Below the pieces are notes generated by a model. It worked only from the letters and a program-made list of their open reading frames with translations. It ran no database searches and was not told where the DNA came from. From positions 3,224,001 to 3,288,000 of the forward strand of contig JACONQ010000002.1 in assembly GCA_014281115.1 (NCBI GenBank): 64,000 bases of DNA, in the 5' to 3' direction. Each line of letters begins with the position of its first letter. Position 1 is the stretch's first letter. This document shows positions 44,910-57,583 of the stretch, piece after piece. Origin of the DNA: Laburnicola sp. R22_1 (taxonomy: Eukaryota > Ascomycota > Dothideomycetes > Pleosporales > Didymosphaeriaceae). The position numbers and the translations under genes are program-made.

Positions 44910-46108
44910 TCACAACTCCTCATCCATGGCACTGTCACCACCATCTTCCTCGTCGTCGACGCCCCCACCTCCCAACATGGTCTCATCCGCCTCCTCTTCC
45001 TCTTCATCCTCGTCCTCCACCAACGGCACAAAGCGAAAATCCACAAAACTGACCTTGCCCGTCTCCACCTCTATCATAAACTGCAAGCTCAGCACGCCCT
45101 GCCCATCAAGCCTAACGCTAACCTTCGTCGCGACGCTCATCGCGCGAGCGGCGCGCTGAATCAAGCTGAACTTGTAGCTCGCTCGGAGCGGGGCGTCGGG
45201 ATCGCCTAGCTGGAAGGTTTCGAGGAGGTTAGGTTGGACGACGGGTTGGTCGGCGGGAGCCGTGTCAGATGGTGGTGGTGGGACGGGTGCCGAGCGGGGG
45301 TGGGGTTTGGCGTCGTTGTTGAATTCTACGCGGGCGGAGCCGAGGGTGCCCGACGAGGAGAGGGCGAAGTAGGGTTTCTGGCCGCGCATGCGGGCCCAGA
45401 GGGTGAGTTTTTCGGGCGTGGTGGATGAGAGTTCTGAGATGGCGTCGGAGAGCCAGGTTCCGCGCATAATGGTTTTGAAGGCGAGGTGGTGTCTGTCGAA
45501 GGGGATTTCGTCGTTGAAGGCGGGCTCGTAGGTGGTGAGGTTGCAGGTTGTGCGGATGGTGGCTTCGGTCAGGATGATTGTGAGGGGCGAGCCGGGCGCG
45601 TCGTAGGCGATGCGGCACATGTTGTTCATGCCTAGTACATTGTTGGAGAAGGCGGCGGTAGATGTGGGGTTGTCGCGGGCCCAGGGCGGCTTGGAGGTGT
45701 TGGGGTCGGTGAGGCCGAAGATTTGGAGGGTTTCGAGGAGGGCGGGGAGCGAGATTTGGAAGCTGGGGAGGGCTTCGGCGTCGGGTTCTGATTCTTCGTC
45801 TGAGTCGGCGACTTCGTGCTGGGAAGGACGCTGTGGAGTGGGGGCGCGGAAGGTGTAGGTTGTGAAGAGGTCCTTGGAGAGAAAGGCGGAGCCTGTAGTA
45901 GTGTGTAAGTTGCATGTTTTGGGGGGGCCATTTGGGAATAATTTGTACCTTCCATGGCGCTGGCCTCGTCGACGGAGAACTTGAGGCCTTCATCGCTGAT
46001 CTGGACATGGGCCTTTTCAGCGAAATTGATGCAGCGGAGGAGAAGATAGAACTGGCGGGCAGAGCTGGAGACGGCGGTGAGGATGGGTAGCTCGTCCTCG
46101 TCGTCCAT
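44910..46108 (-). CDS. RAD1: Checkpoint clamp subunit Rad1
   Basis: Two exons, 45949-46108 and 44910-45892, joined in phase 1 (EASAMEG|SAFLSKDLF), giving 380 aa. The protein starts MDDEDELPILTAVSSSARQF and has the PCNA-like fold signature of Rad1: LLLRCINFAEKAHVQISDEGLKFSVDEA, SAFLSKDLFTTYTF, then NNVLGMNNMCRIAYD and, near the end, VLSLQFMIEVETGKVSFVDF. It forms the 9-1-1 ring with Rad9 and Hus1, loaded at DNA damage to activate the Mec1/ATR checkpoint. The acidic C-terminal tail (EDEDEEEEEADE) is common in fungi. A Pro-rich insert lies near residue 250. Intact. Confidence 0.93.
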
Positions 46109-46270
46109 TGTGCGGTTTGTCCTATAGGTTGAATACGGTGCAGAGATACACGTTTACAAGGAGAAATTGTAAGATAGCGGAGTAGATATGTGGTATCTTC
46201 GAAGTCTCGACTTTTATTTCATTCCCAGTAGACTACACATGGACCCGAACGCCGGTCAAGGAGAAGGAAA

Positions 46271-46665
46271 CTAGACGTAGACGCCGACTGCGCAGATCAT
46301 GTAGACTGCGCCGAAGCTGTATCGCATTAGTTCGAGTCCTCGAGTACTGTGAATGCGAGACCAGGCCACGTACCCGAATGCTAATGAAGCCGGGACACCG
46401 AGAATGGGGAGAGTGACGAAGGATCGGTCTGGGAAAGTCAGTCGCGGATCCTCCTTGGTGGCTGATTGTTGGCGCATACTCAGACTGAAGACACCGACGA
46501 GGATGAGAGCTGCGGATGTGTTAGCAGAGCAAGCTCCAAGCTGCATGTGCACATACCGATCAGCAGCAGCAGGCCGCCGACAGCAAACTGCGAGTCCTTG
46601 GACAGCGAGGGGTGGTAGGGCGCGGCAGCAGCAGCCTCCCAGACGTCAAGCAGCGGCGTCGACAT
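46271..46665 (-). CDS. OST5: Oligosaccharyltransferase subunit OST5 (TMEM258)
   Basis: Three exons: 46557-46665, 46374-46509 and 46271-46316, giving 96 aa. Two membrane helices are visible: FAVGGLLLLIALILVGVF (about 28-46) and SFVTLPILGVPASLAFG followed by FGAVYMICAVGVYV at the C-terminus. The final GVYV and the glycine-rich second helix match yeast OST5 and animal TMEM258. The subunit belongs to the ER oligosaccharyltransferase complex that transfers glycans to Asn. Splice phases keep the frame (LLLLI|ALI, LAFG|FGAV). The gene lies head to head with GCN5, with 222 bp between start codons, so the promoter is probably shared. Confidence 0.85.
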
Positions 46666-48299
<1,634 letters not shown>

Positions 48300-49178
48300 C
48301 ATTTGGCATAGCATCTCGAATCGGAATATGCGTCAGGGAAATGAGCAACGAAACGTTTTCCGTGATGAAACGACACAGCATGCGCGCTTTTCGGGTGGTT
48401 TGTTTTTTTAGTGCGTTTAGCGGCATTGGGTAGGGATTCAATGGCGTTCGCGGTATTTTGCCGGTTGTTTCATTGATTGATACCCTCGAATATGAGAATT
48501 TGATTGGCTTTGGAGGCGTGGGACGCCGCTGTTGAGTAGGCCATTACGTAGTCTGCAATGCATAGCGATTACACAGTATGAAAAAAGCGTATTTCTTGTC
48601 TTTTGGAAGGCGTGCGTGCCATGGTAAGGAATTGTGGAACTCTTATCGCAGCGTGCAACATTTAGCATATGTCTTTTTTTTTATGTCTTTTTCCCCCGCC
48701 TCGCTGGGGGGATTAGATCAACTTTGATGGATTTATGGTATTGTGCGGCTTTGTTTGGAATGCCTTTGGAGAACTTGATATGTATCTATGCTTTTTTTCA
48801 TTTTTTGGTGTAGATGTGTTTGGTTTTCATGTAAGCTTGGGCAGATAGAGGGTATGGTGTGAAAGTATGTATGACGAAACAGCCTAGATCATTTGGACAA
48901 GTAGGTTAACTATTTCTACTGTTTATTACGCACGTTACCTAGGGATTTCCAACTCGTTCAGTAAGTAACTCAGAACTATACCTCGGTAGAATGCACATGA
49001 GCATGTTTCAAATCGTCTAGATATATGTCGTTTCATTTTATCATATCACAATTTTCCACTCCTATCAGTGGATATAAATAAGCATCCGTACTTTCCTCTC
49101 CAAATATGCCGAAGCAAGCAGTTTACAACACCCGCGCTTACACTCCTCACTCCCTATGGTTTCTGGTGGCAATCTCTC
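48300..49178. other. Convergent intergenic region
   Basis: T-rich 3' regions of GCN5 (plus) and the aldehyde dehydrogenase (minus). No gene seen. Confidence 0.5.
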
Positions 49179-51053
49179 TCACGACTTATACACGTGTATG
49201 ACGTGCGCGTTGCAGAAGGCAAGGAGGCCTGTTTTTCCCCATTCGCCGCCGATGCCGGACTCTTTGTGGCCGCCGAAGAGGGCGAGAGGGGTGGGTTTTT
49301 CGTATCTTGGGATAGGTCAGCGTGGCTCGTTCAGTGGTTGAGAATGGGTATCAGGCTAAGTAAGGTATGCCTCAACGGAGCGGACCATAATTTTTTCTTC
49401 GCGAGGATGAAAGACACAATCACTTGTAGGGATGGATGGTACGTACGAATTAACGAAGACAGAGCCCGCTTCGAGGCGGCGCGCAACTTTGCTCGCCTTC
49501 TCCACGTCGGCGCCCCACACGCAGGCGGCGAGACCTGTTTTCGTGTCGTTGGCGCGTGCAATGACTTCGTCGAGGTCGGACCACGGCTGCGTAGGTACGA
49601 TGGGGCCGAAGGGTTCTTCAGCGATGATGCGGGAGTCGTTTGGCGGGTTGTCGATGATGGTGGGGTGGACGAAGAAGCCTTTTCCGGGGGCGACGTCGGG
49701 GGCGCCGACTGCGAAGTTGTAGCCTTTGGCTTTGCTGTCGGAGAAGAATTCTTTGACCTTCTCATACTGCATTGCGTTCTGGATCGGGCCTAGGGAGGTA
49801 TCCCCGTCGTCTGGACTCCCGACTTTGAGCGTCTTGGTGAAAGTGACCATTTCTTGGAGGAAGGCGGTGTAGATGGACTCGTGGATGTAGATGCGCTTGG
49901 TGGCTACGCAGACTTGGCCTGAGTTTTGGAAGGCGCCCATTACGACTTCTGGGGCGACTTTTTTGATGTCGACGTCCGGGAGGATGATGGAGGCGTCGTT
50001 GCCGCCGAGTTCGAGGGTTACTCGCTTCAGGGTTCGGGCGGATGTTTCCATGACTTTTTTGCCGGTTGCGATAGATCCGGTGAAGGAGATCTTGGCGATA
50101 TCGGGGTGCTTGCACATTTGTTCGCCGAGTTCGTTGTTGCCGCCTACGGCTTGGACGATGCCGGTGGGGAAGACTTGCTGCATGATTTCGACCACTTTGA
50201 GGCCGGTGTAGGGGGTGAATGGGCTATATGCGGTGAGTTTGTCGACTAGATCCACGTGTAGACGAACTCACGAAGGCTTGACAATGATTGCATTTCCGGT
50301 CAACAGGGCCGGGGCGATTTTTCCGATGGCTAGGATCAAAGGGAAGTTCCAGGGAACAATACCTGGATATGTAAGAATCCTTGCTCACCCATATTATAGC
50401 ACGAAGACAAAAGTCTGAAAACCACCGTCTGTTACCCCAAGACAGGTAATACGAAGGCCGGATGTACTCAAACTTCTGTCCTGTGCCTATATGTGACTAC
50501 TCACCTCCGCAGACACCGAGAGGGGTGTACTCGGTATAGACGGTCTTCTCGTCATCTTCGAGCTTCTCTGAAGGCATATCTAGAGAGCCTAATTGAAAAT
50601 TTAATATATACCATGATTTCAAAACCAAACATGCACTCACAGTGATACTGTACGAACCCAGCAATTCCTCCAACCTCGGTAGCCGCAACCTTCCTCTGTT
50701 GAACGGTCAATAAACGCCCACAACCCAAGATCTAACTCCATACGTACCGGCTTTCCGGTTTCCTTGCACAGCAAGCTGGTAAGGTCGTTAATGTACCCAC
50801 CCAGAAGCTCGCAGAACTTAAGTAACGTCTCTTTCCTCTTCTCGATTGGGGTATCGCGCCATGCTGGGAAAGCCTTCCTTGCGGCCTCAACGGCGTCATT
50901 TAAATCCTGTTCGCTGGCAATGGGAACGTCCCAGAGCTCCTGACCAGTGGTTGGGTTAACGCCATGGTGGATGTTGTCGCTGCCGCGCGGCTTGCCGTCG
51001 ACGATGTTGTAGAACTTGTCGAACTCGACATTGAGCACCTTTGAGGGAGACAT
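49179..51053 (-). CDS. Aldehyde dehydrogenase, NAD(P)-dependent
   Basis: Six exons: 50748-51053, 50641-50695, 50515-50579, 50272-50362, 49447-50223 and 49179-49315, giving 476 aa, typical for the family. The order of signatures is ATEVGGIAGFVQYH, TEYTPLGVCGGIVPWNFPL, NAIIVKPSPFTPYTGL, ISFTGSIATGKKVMETSA (cofactor contact), VTLELGGNDASIIL with the general-base Glu, NSGQVCVATKRIYIH with the nucleophilic Cys, EEPFGPIVP, and the C-terminal FGGHKESGIGGEWGKTGL. It oxidises an aldehyde to its acid. The sequence is nearest to the amino- or betaine-aldehyde type of fungal ALDH, but the substrate cannot be fixed. Five introns, all with good GT-AG ends. Intact. Confidence 0.92.
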
Positions 51054-52324
51054 GACTGGGTGGGTACGAGTGTGCGAGGGTCAAATGTAGAACTAGGTGA
51101 GAAATTGGGCGTCGTCAGCTTTTACGTCAACATGGGATGCACGCACTGGCTGTGACCACGGTTTGGTGCCACGCTTTGATCTGCTACAGAAATTCTCGGT
51201 AGTTCCTTCAGAGCGGGGTTCTTTCCATCCGCGGTTGATGGATGCGGGGTTGAATGATGCGGGGTTGATGGATGTGGGGTGTGCTCTATATACCTACCTT
51301 AGCTCGGTACGGGGATGGCAACAAGCAATCAAACTTCATATTCACAGCCTTCTAGTAGCCGCAGTCCGCCAGAGTCCCGACTGTGAAGAAATTTACGGTA
51401 GAGCGGGAGGTGAGTTGAATGAAGCTTGAACAGAGCATTCCCGGTTGGGGTCGAAGATTCAAAGACAGGCTAAGCTGCTTAGGGCGCCTCATCCAGCCTC
51501 CAAGATACGAGTTTTCATTGTAGTATTAAAATGTCTTGGCGGCAAGGGAATAGGAAGACCTACAGAGCTTACCGTACTCAAGTCTGATTGATAATATGCG
51601 TTACCCCCGAGATAACGACGATACGAAGCCGGGCCATACGAAGCTGGCTGAAGGTACGCGACTTTTCTCCTGCAGCTGTAGCCCTTGTCTTGCAACCCTA
51701 TCTTGACAGGCTTAATCTCGAGGTCGAACTTTTCCTTTCCAGTGGAATACACTAATCCTGTGATATTGGAAAATTTCTTTTAGTAGTGTGAACAATGTCA
51801 AAGTCCCATTTCTTTTAGCACTGGAAAGTGTCCCTGCCAGTGTCTTCACGAACATCACCTGTGCAGGGTGAAGCCCTTGATCCAGTTGCCGAACTTTCTG
51901 CGTGCCGTCCTTTCAGGTAAACGCGTCCAGTTATGACGAATTGCAAACGCCAACACGTCACGCTACGCGCCATTGAGTCCTCCACCTCACGCCACTCCTC
52001 TTCCGACAAACGCTCCTAAAAACGGTTCCCTGATCTTTCACACGCCTCCACCAATCACCTCTTCTCCCTCTCCCTCACAATCGGCCTTTTGTTGTAAGCT
52101 TGCGGACGGCCTTCCACCGCTAGAATTATCACTGTCCCAAAATTGTATCTCCTGCAAGCGGACGCTCGAAACAGCTGTTGTCCACCGACTGGTTTGATCA
52201 AGAGTGCAGACAGCAATAGTCGACAGACCAGCATACGGACGACCTGCTCACCAACGTCGGCAGGCCGGTTTCAGTATTTTCCTTACCAGAACATCGTGGG
52301 AAAGCCAATTTGTCCTCACTAGCC
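51054..52324. other. Intergenic, no gene seen
   Basis: About 1.3 kb between the divergent aldehyde dehydrogenase and CLR2 genes. Open frames near 51489-51752 (minus) and 51973-52197 (plus) have no recognisable content. Confidence 0.45.
51229..51282 (+). repeat. Minisatellite, about 16-bp unit
   Basis: The unit GGGGTTGATGGATGC is repeated about three times with small changes (GGTTGATGGATGCGGGG, TTGAATGATGCGGGG, TTGATGGATGTGGGG). Confidence 0.75.
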
Positions 52325-54436
52325 ATGCCCCGCGTGGTCATTGTGCCTCTCAAGCCTGGCTCTGATGGCGATTATCTGCATAGGCCACCACCTGCTTCAA
52401 GTCACACTATCATCGACCCGCCCACATTATACCTGGAGAGGATCGGCCAACAATGGATGCAAGACCGTGGCGAGGCCGTGCCTGGAGTGAAATACATTCT
52501 GGACCGACTTCCCCATGGCTACGCACTCTACCAACGTCCCCGCGCTAGTGGTATCATGGACAAGTACCTTTTCGGCCATCCCGATCATAAATACTTTGAC
52601 TCACCTAATCGATTTTACCCCCATTTCAAACACTTGATGGAAAACAACGGGAATAGGATCGGCTGCCCTTGCACCGTGTGTGATCGCCGCGGCGGTGTTC
52701 TTCCCAAGCAGCCTGGCTCGACCAGCGGATTCTTCAACAAGAGTCACTCGAAGGGAAATTCCAGTAGCGGAAGCTCTAGGAAATCGAGCGGCGCAAGTTC
52801 TAAGAAACCAGCCCTACCTCTGAAGCCGGCCGCTACAGCTACCGCTAGCGCTAGCAGTGCACTCCCGTATCAACTCAAAGGTCGCCCGAAGATGGTTCTC
52901 ACAGGCATGGACACAAGCCGCGTTGATGAAGAAGGAACGCCAGATGTGTATCGGAATTTGATCGATAGACTCAAGCGCCACGACACCCTGGACGAGGCGA
53001 TAATGGAACCTATGAGTCTTGACTGGCGTGCGGAACAAGAGATTATCCCAGGCTTACTAAAGAAACTGAAGTGCGATCCCCAGTGGCTACCACGCGCGGG
53101 CGACATTGTGCTGTACATCAGGAATATGCCCGAGGATCTAGAAGTTGCGCAGCATCCACAGACTGGTCTTTACCAATTTTACAATGCACAAGACGACACA
53201 TTTCTGAAAGCACCGGTGTGGGAAGCGGGCCTCGTTGGACAACCACCTGCAGCGGCCCCGGATAAAAATACCATCGACGGAGAGGAGTGGGGTGTTGGTT
53301 ATTCCGGCGTACGTGTGGAGCCATTGCCAGATCCCAATGACAATAAGAAATTTTTGTCAAAGCGACATAAGTACGTACCTGTAGATCACACGCGTCCTTT
53401 CTTTCTATGGGATGAATACCTCAGTGGCACTCCCGAAGAAGACTGGCACCCGACAATTCGAAATGCATTCACTGTCGCGGCTACTATGTCCTTGATGGGC
53501 AAGCACCGGTTCCGTGGCCTCTGGCCAAACGCGCAGATCTATTGTCACGCGATATACGTCGGCGCAGAGTTGCTCGTTGTTGGTGACACTGTCCGTCTCA
53601 CTCCCAAGGCTGGCGAGGGCGTCTGCACCGACGTTTTGGTCATTAAATCAATTCGGCTCAAGTTCTCTAATCTTGACAAAGCCTCCGCAAACGACTGGGA
53701 CGAAGGTCGCCCGTATAACTCCGAGGTCTGGATTTTCGGCTCAGGGTACACACTAAACCAGTCTCGCTCGAGCAAAGAGTGGCTCAACCCAGATAATGTT
53801 GAGGTGCCCAAGGCCGCGGCAGGATACTTAGACTGGCATCCGCTCCATCCTCCGAACAAGGAACTAGCGGCCCCATTCTCCAGGGTCATAGGCCGACTAT
53901 ACGAACAGGAAGCAATGCGCGTATGGCTTACCGACACAGCACCAGATCTCGACCAAGGCCGAGAAGGTCTGCTCGAGGCACGCAAGTTCGCAACAAAGCA
54001 TGATAAGCGAATCTCCTCGTCCTTTGGAGCTTCGTGGTTCTGGGCCGACAATCGCGCAGCAGCGTTGGACTTGCAGACTGTCAACGGTCTGGAAGTCGGC
54101 AATCATGATACCGAGCGCGACCCGAAGGAATGGCGGAAGAAGATCAAAATTATGGAGAATCGTACATCGGAGCAGACCGGTAAGCCTGCTATACCTGAAC
54201 ATCGCAGATTGAGGGCCTTCATGGCGCCAGGGAGCACAACAACGTTGCCGGTGAGGACGCAAAATCGTCGGGATGAAGGCAGCTCGGGAAATTCGCCGTC
54301 TCTCGGGAGCAAGAGGAGTAACGTCATTGACGTCAGCGACGACGAAGACGACGAAGAAGAGATCCGACGGCAAACGCGCGTTCTTACCGAGTTCCCGAGT
54401 ACGAAAAAGCAAAGAGTCATGGTTGTCGTGGACTAG
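52325..54436 (+). CDS. clr2: Transcription-silencing protein Clr2
   Basis: A single exon of 703 aa; the first ATG of the frame is 52325. The N-terminal Clr2 domain has LYLERIGQQWMQDRG...YILDRLPHGYALYQRPR (about 35-75), followed by a Cys motif GCPCTVCDRRG (about 115). A low-complexity Ser/Ala linker (about 135-180) leads to the central and C-terminal Clr2 region with LPRAGDIVLYIRN, FRGLWPNAQIYCHAIYVGAE, GDTVRLTP and TDVLVIKSIRLKF. The tail is acidic (VSDDEDDEEEIRR). In fission yeast Clr2 is part of the SHREC complex, which silences heterochromatin through histone deacetylation and nucleosome remodelling. The fungal match is by domain order and motifs. Intact. Confidence 0.88.
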   Translation: MPRVVIVPLKPGSDGDYLHRPPPASSHTIIDPPTLYLERIGQQWMQDRGEAVPGVKYILDRLPHGYALYQRPRASGIMDKYLFGHPDHKYFDSPNRFYPHFKHLMENNGNRIGCPCTVCDRRGGVLPKQPGSTSGFFNKSHSKGNSSSGSSRKSSGASSKKPALPLKPAATATASASSALPYQLKGRPKMVLTGMDTSRVDEEGTPDVYRNLIDRLKRHDTLDEAIMEPMSLDWRAEQEIIPGLLKKLKCDPQWLPRAGDIVLYIRNMPEDLEVAQHPQTGLYQFYNAQDDTFLKAPVWEAGLVGQPPAAAPDKNTIDGEEWGVGYSGVRVEPLPDPNDNKKFLSKRHKYVPVDHTRPFFLWDEYLSGTPEEDWHPTIRNAFTVAATMSLMGKHRFRGLWPNAQIYCHAIYVGAELLVVGDTVRLTPKAGEGVCTDVLVIKSIRLKFSNLDKASANDWDEGRPYNSEVWIFGSGYTLNQSRSSKEWLNPDNVEVPKAAAGYLDWHPLHPPNKELAAPFSRVIGRLYEQEAMRVWLTDTAPDLDQGREGLLEARKFATKHDKRISSSFGASWFWADNRAAALDLQTVNGLEVGNHDTERDPKEWRKKIKIMENRTSEQTGKPAIPEHRRLRAFMAPGSTTTLPVRTQNRRDEGSSGNSPSLGSKRSNVIDVSDDEDDEEEIRRQTRVLTEFPSTKKQRVMVVVD

Positions 54437-55620
54437 GCGTCCTACATGGCCGGGCCGCGTAACCTCGTCCTCTCGAGTGTACTACCCTACGACAAAACAA
54501 AGCGGTCCACGCTGTGCTCTCGGGCTACGAAGGAAGCCACGTCCTGAGCTACCGCTGTCATTTTCCAAAACAGCCATTTGTAACAACACAGACCGACCGA
54601 GTCCAACACTATGCGCATCTGGATTCAGAACTCGCACAATGCACAAATGCATGCATACCATACCCCACCATCTGTATACTTATCCAGCATATCTATTGAA
54701 GATCTTCGTCGTGTGGAGATTCTAACCAAGGTCGAATCCAGCATATCTATACCAGCAGGGAACGACAATGTCGCAGACAACTCAGCCTGTAGCACATCCC
54801 ATCCATGCGGCGAAATTCACCCCTGCCGGCCGGCGACAAGTGCCTCCATCTGTACCATAGCCCTAGGATAGAAAAGAAAAAATGTATAATTGCTGTAATA
54901 TAGGCTTTTGCGTGATTATGTGACTGACTGCGTTGGTTGGAATACACGTCCTCGCTCTCGTGCTGAGACTATTCTATTCCATCGTATCGTCCGGGAAACT
55001 CACTGTTGAACAACCCACCCTCCTCTTCTCTCCCGCCCTCACTCACTCTTCTACATCTACCCCACCCATCACACACTCCGCCCCTCGCCATGGCTATCAC
55101 AGCCTCGACCTCGACCACACTCACTCACAACTCCCCACCACACCAATACCACACCTCCATTGAAAACCTACACACTTTTTTCTCCCAACACCCTAACACC
55201 CCAACAACATCTAACTTATCAAGACCAAACAAACAAGCAAGCAAGTTCTCAACAACGCTAATCGCACAACAGAGCCAAACAAATAAATACATGACGATCG
55301 TTCGTAAATACGAGTGTGATTCCCATCCTTCCAATCCGTGCTTGCCAAATCCATCCATCACTCCATCCCAAAGCCTAAACTCGCCCACATGCAAATAAAC
55401 CCGAAAACCTGTCATATCAAGAAGGGAAAAAAAGACCAGATACGCCCATCTGAGAAAACATCGATACCGAACAATGACCATACCCATACCCCTAACCGTT
55501 GAGCCGAGTCATCCATCCGTACCAAGTGCCATATGTGCAAACAGGATACCAATACAACCACACTCCCCTCAAAGAACCCAATCAACTCATAAAAACCCAA
55601 GTGAAAGAAGAAAACGACAC
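54437..55620. other. Convergent intergenic region
   Basis: No gene seen. The right half is CT/CA-rich with short CACAACTCCCCACCACAC-like runs. A short transposon relic lies at 54700-54745. Confidence 0.5.
54700..54745 (+). repeat. Relic of the 7391-7725 repeat family
   Basis: GAAGATCTTCGTCGTGTGGA followed by GATTCTAACCAAGGTCGAAT matches 7397-7437 (AAAGATCTTTGTTATGTGGA, GATTCTAACTAAGGTCGAGT). Where they differ, this copy mostly keeps C and the TA-rich copy has T. It is a small fragment in otherwise normal DNA. Confidence 0.65.
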
Positions 55621-57583
55621 CTAAACAAACCCACCCGGAACCGCCTTAATCGGAGATTCCGGAAGCTCCCGAAACCCATCTTTCTCCTCCGTCGTCCGCT
55701 CTTTATCCTCCGGCGCCGCATGCGGCTGCAACCCCTTACTAACATGCTCCAGGCCATCGATGGAAGAAAGTGACGACGCCGACGAGCCATCTTTGAGCGA
55801 GGGCGTAGTTGGCGGGCTCTGTCCAACTGCAGTAGCGGGATCCGTCGAGGCGTCGCGAGTGAGCTCTTCGGTCGATGTGGTGGATGTGTACGAGGTTCGG
55901 TTGCGGAAGGGGTTCCTTGGGGGTAGTTTGGGGACCATGGGTTTGGCTACTTGGACGAGGCGGGCGTGGGTAATGGTTTGGGGGGCGGCGGCTTGGCGGA
56001 TTTCTTCGATGATGGGCTCTTCGTCGGATTCGTCGTGTAGATCGACGTCATCGAATGCTTTGGAATCCCGGGATGATCTGGCGGGGTGAGGGTCAATGGG
56101 GGTGTCCGTCTCTCTAGGAGGAGTAGTTTCGGTCGTTTTTATTTCGGGAATGTTTGGTAGAGTCGGGCTGGGTGTGTGGTTGTTTCTTAGTGGTAGTTGT
56201 GGTGACACCTGGGCTGGTGCTGGCGCGTCGAGATCGGTTTGTGTACTCGTGTCTACCATTGTAGATTTCCGGGGCTCTAAGACGCTGCTAAGGGCGCTTA
56301 TCCTCCACGAAGATCTTCTGCTGACGCTCTGGCCATCAACGCTAGAGCGATCCAAACTTCGTCTGAATGTTGAATAGATAGGACTTGTCGGGGAAGGGTT
56401 GAACTCGAATTCGCTTAAGAGTTCACTTGTGGGCCGCTTAATACTGCCGGCCTCTTTGATCTCCAACCCAGCATTTTGTAGTGCTAAAACTCCGAACGGG
56501 TCCGGATCCTCTTTATCGGGAACTCCAAAGGTTTTGTCCGTCGGTGCCTCCAATTCGAAATCCGCTGGAGGCGGTTCGGTGGGGATCAGAGATTCGTCGA
56601 AATCAGAATCTCCCTGTGCGGCTTTGATGGTTTCCAGGAGCCTCCTTGTCTCGTACGGCGGGTGCCGGACTTTCCCTGCCAAAATGTCTCTGACACCAAT
56701 CTTCTCGCCATAGAAGCGCTCGTTCTCATCCGTGCGTTCTATGATGATGGTTCCATCGACCTGTACACCAGCATAGAGCCCGCGCGACTTCATGTAGTTG
56801 AACACCGGACTTTGCCGCTTATGCACCTCCGTCTCGAGGATTCCACCCACGCCAACCGGCCCAGCCACAGCGCTAATCTCCCCGCCCAGTGTGCACCGAA
56901 TCTTCGAGAAGCCGTCGAGCGCATGCTGGGTATTGATGACCACAACACAGTCGTAAATGTCTATGCCGGCCAAGAATCCCAAGCCGGCCGTGTGCAGCAT
57001 AATGCCCGAAGGAGGCGACCATTGTCCGTCCGCTTGACGACCGACGAGAATGCCGCTACCGCCAGCACCAGAGAACCATAGGCCGGTCCGCATAGTGGTG
57101 AAGATGGCGAGGCCTTTTGCTTTTTTGATCACCTGGATAGACTTGTCAGAAACTTGTAACTCCATAGTAAGGCTATAGATGTCCATCTCCTGACTACCGT
57201 GTCGGTTGTTGAGTCTCTGGACGGGCGCTCGATTGCGCAACGGCGCGGAGAGAGGCGGACGTACCTCTGAGGGAATCTTCTTCAACACTCTTTGCTTTGC
57301 CGTCGGGCCATTCTTTGCGGTCGGGACCTCTTCTTCTTGATAAAAGCCATCCTCTGATGAAGATTAGTTGCTGTCGCATTTTGGGCGGGCAGGACATCAG
57401 CTCACTACAGAAGCTCTTCAGGATCCGGGCTGCCTTGTCGCTCTCGATATCCAGGGTGGTGGGCCAAAATGCCTCGGAGCCGAGCTTGTTCGAAAGCCTA
57501 TTTACAGGCGGGCCCAGCTTGTCGACCAAGCCATACAGCTTGTCGAAACCAGCTTTGCTGGAGGTCTTCGTCTTGGACCACAT
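55621..57583 (-). CDS. SYLF (Ysc84-like) domain protein
   Basis: Three exons: 57406-57583, 57265-57353 and 55621-57132, giving 592 aa. The SYLF domain covers about residues 60-290: ARILKSFCKDGFYQ, KQRVLKKIPSEVIKKAKGLA, IFTTMRTGLWFSGAGGSGIL, SGIMLHTAGLGFLAGIDIYD, CVVVINTQHALDGFS and VAGPVGVGGILETEVHKRQS. In Ysc84/Lsb3 and SH3YL1 this domain binds phosphoinositides and actin at endocytic sites, but the SH3 domain found there is absent here. Instead a long Ser/Pro-rich disordered tail follows (about 300-592), as in the fungal DUF500-type proteins. The function is probably membrane- or actin-linked; details are unknown. Intact. Confidence 0.88.
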
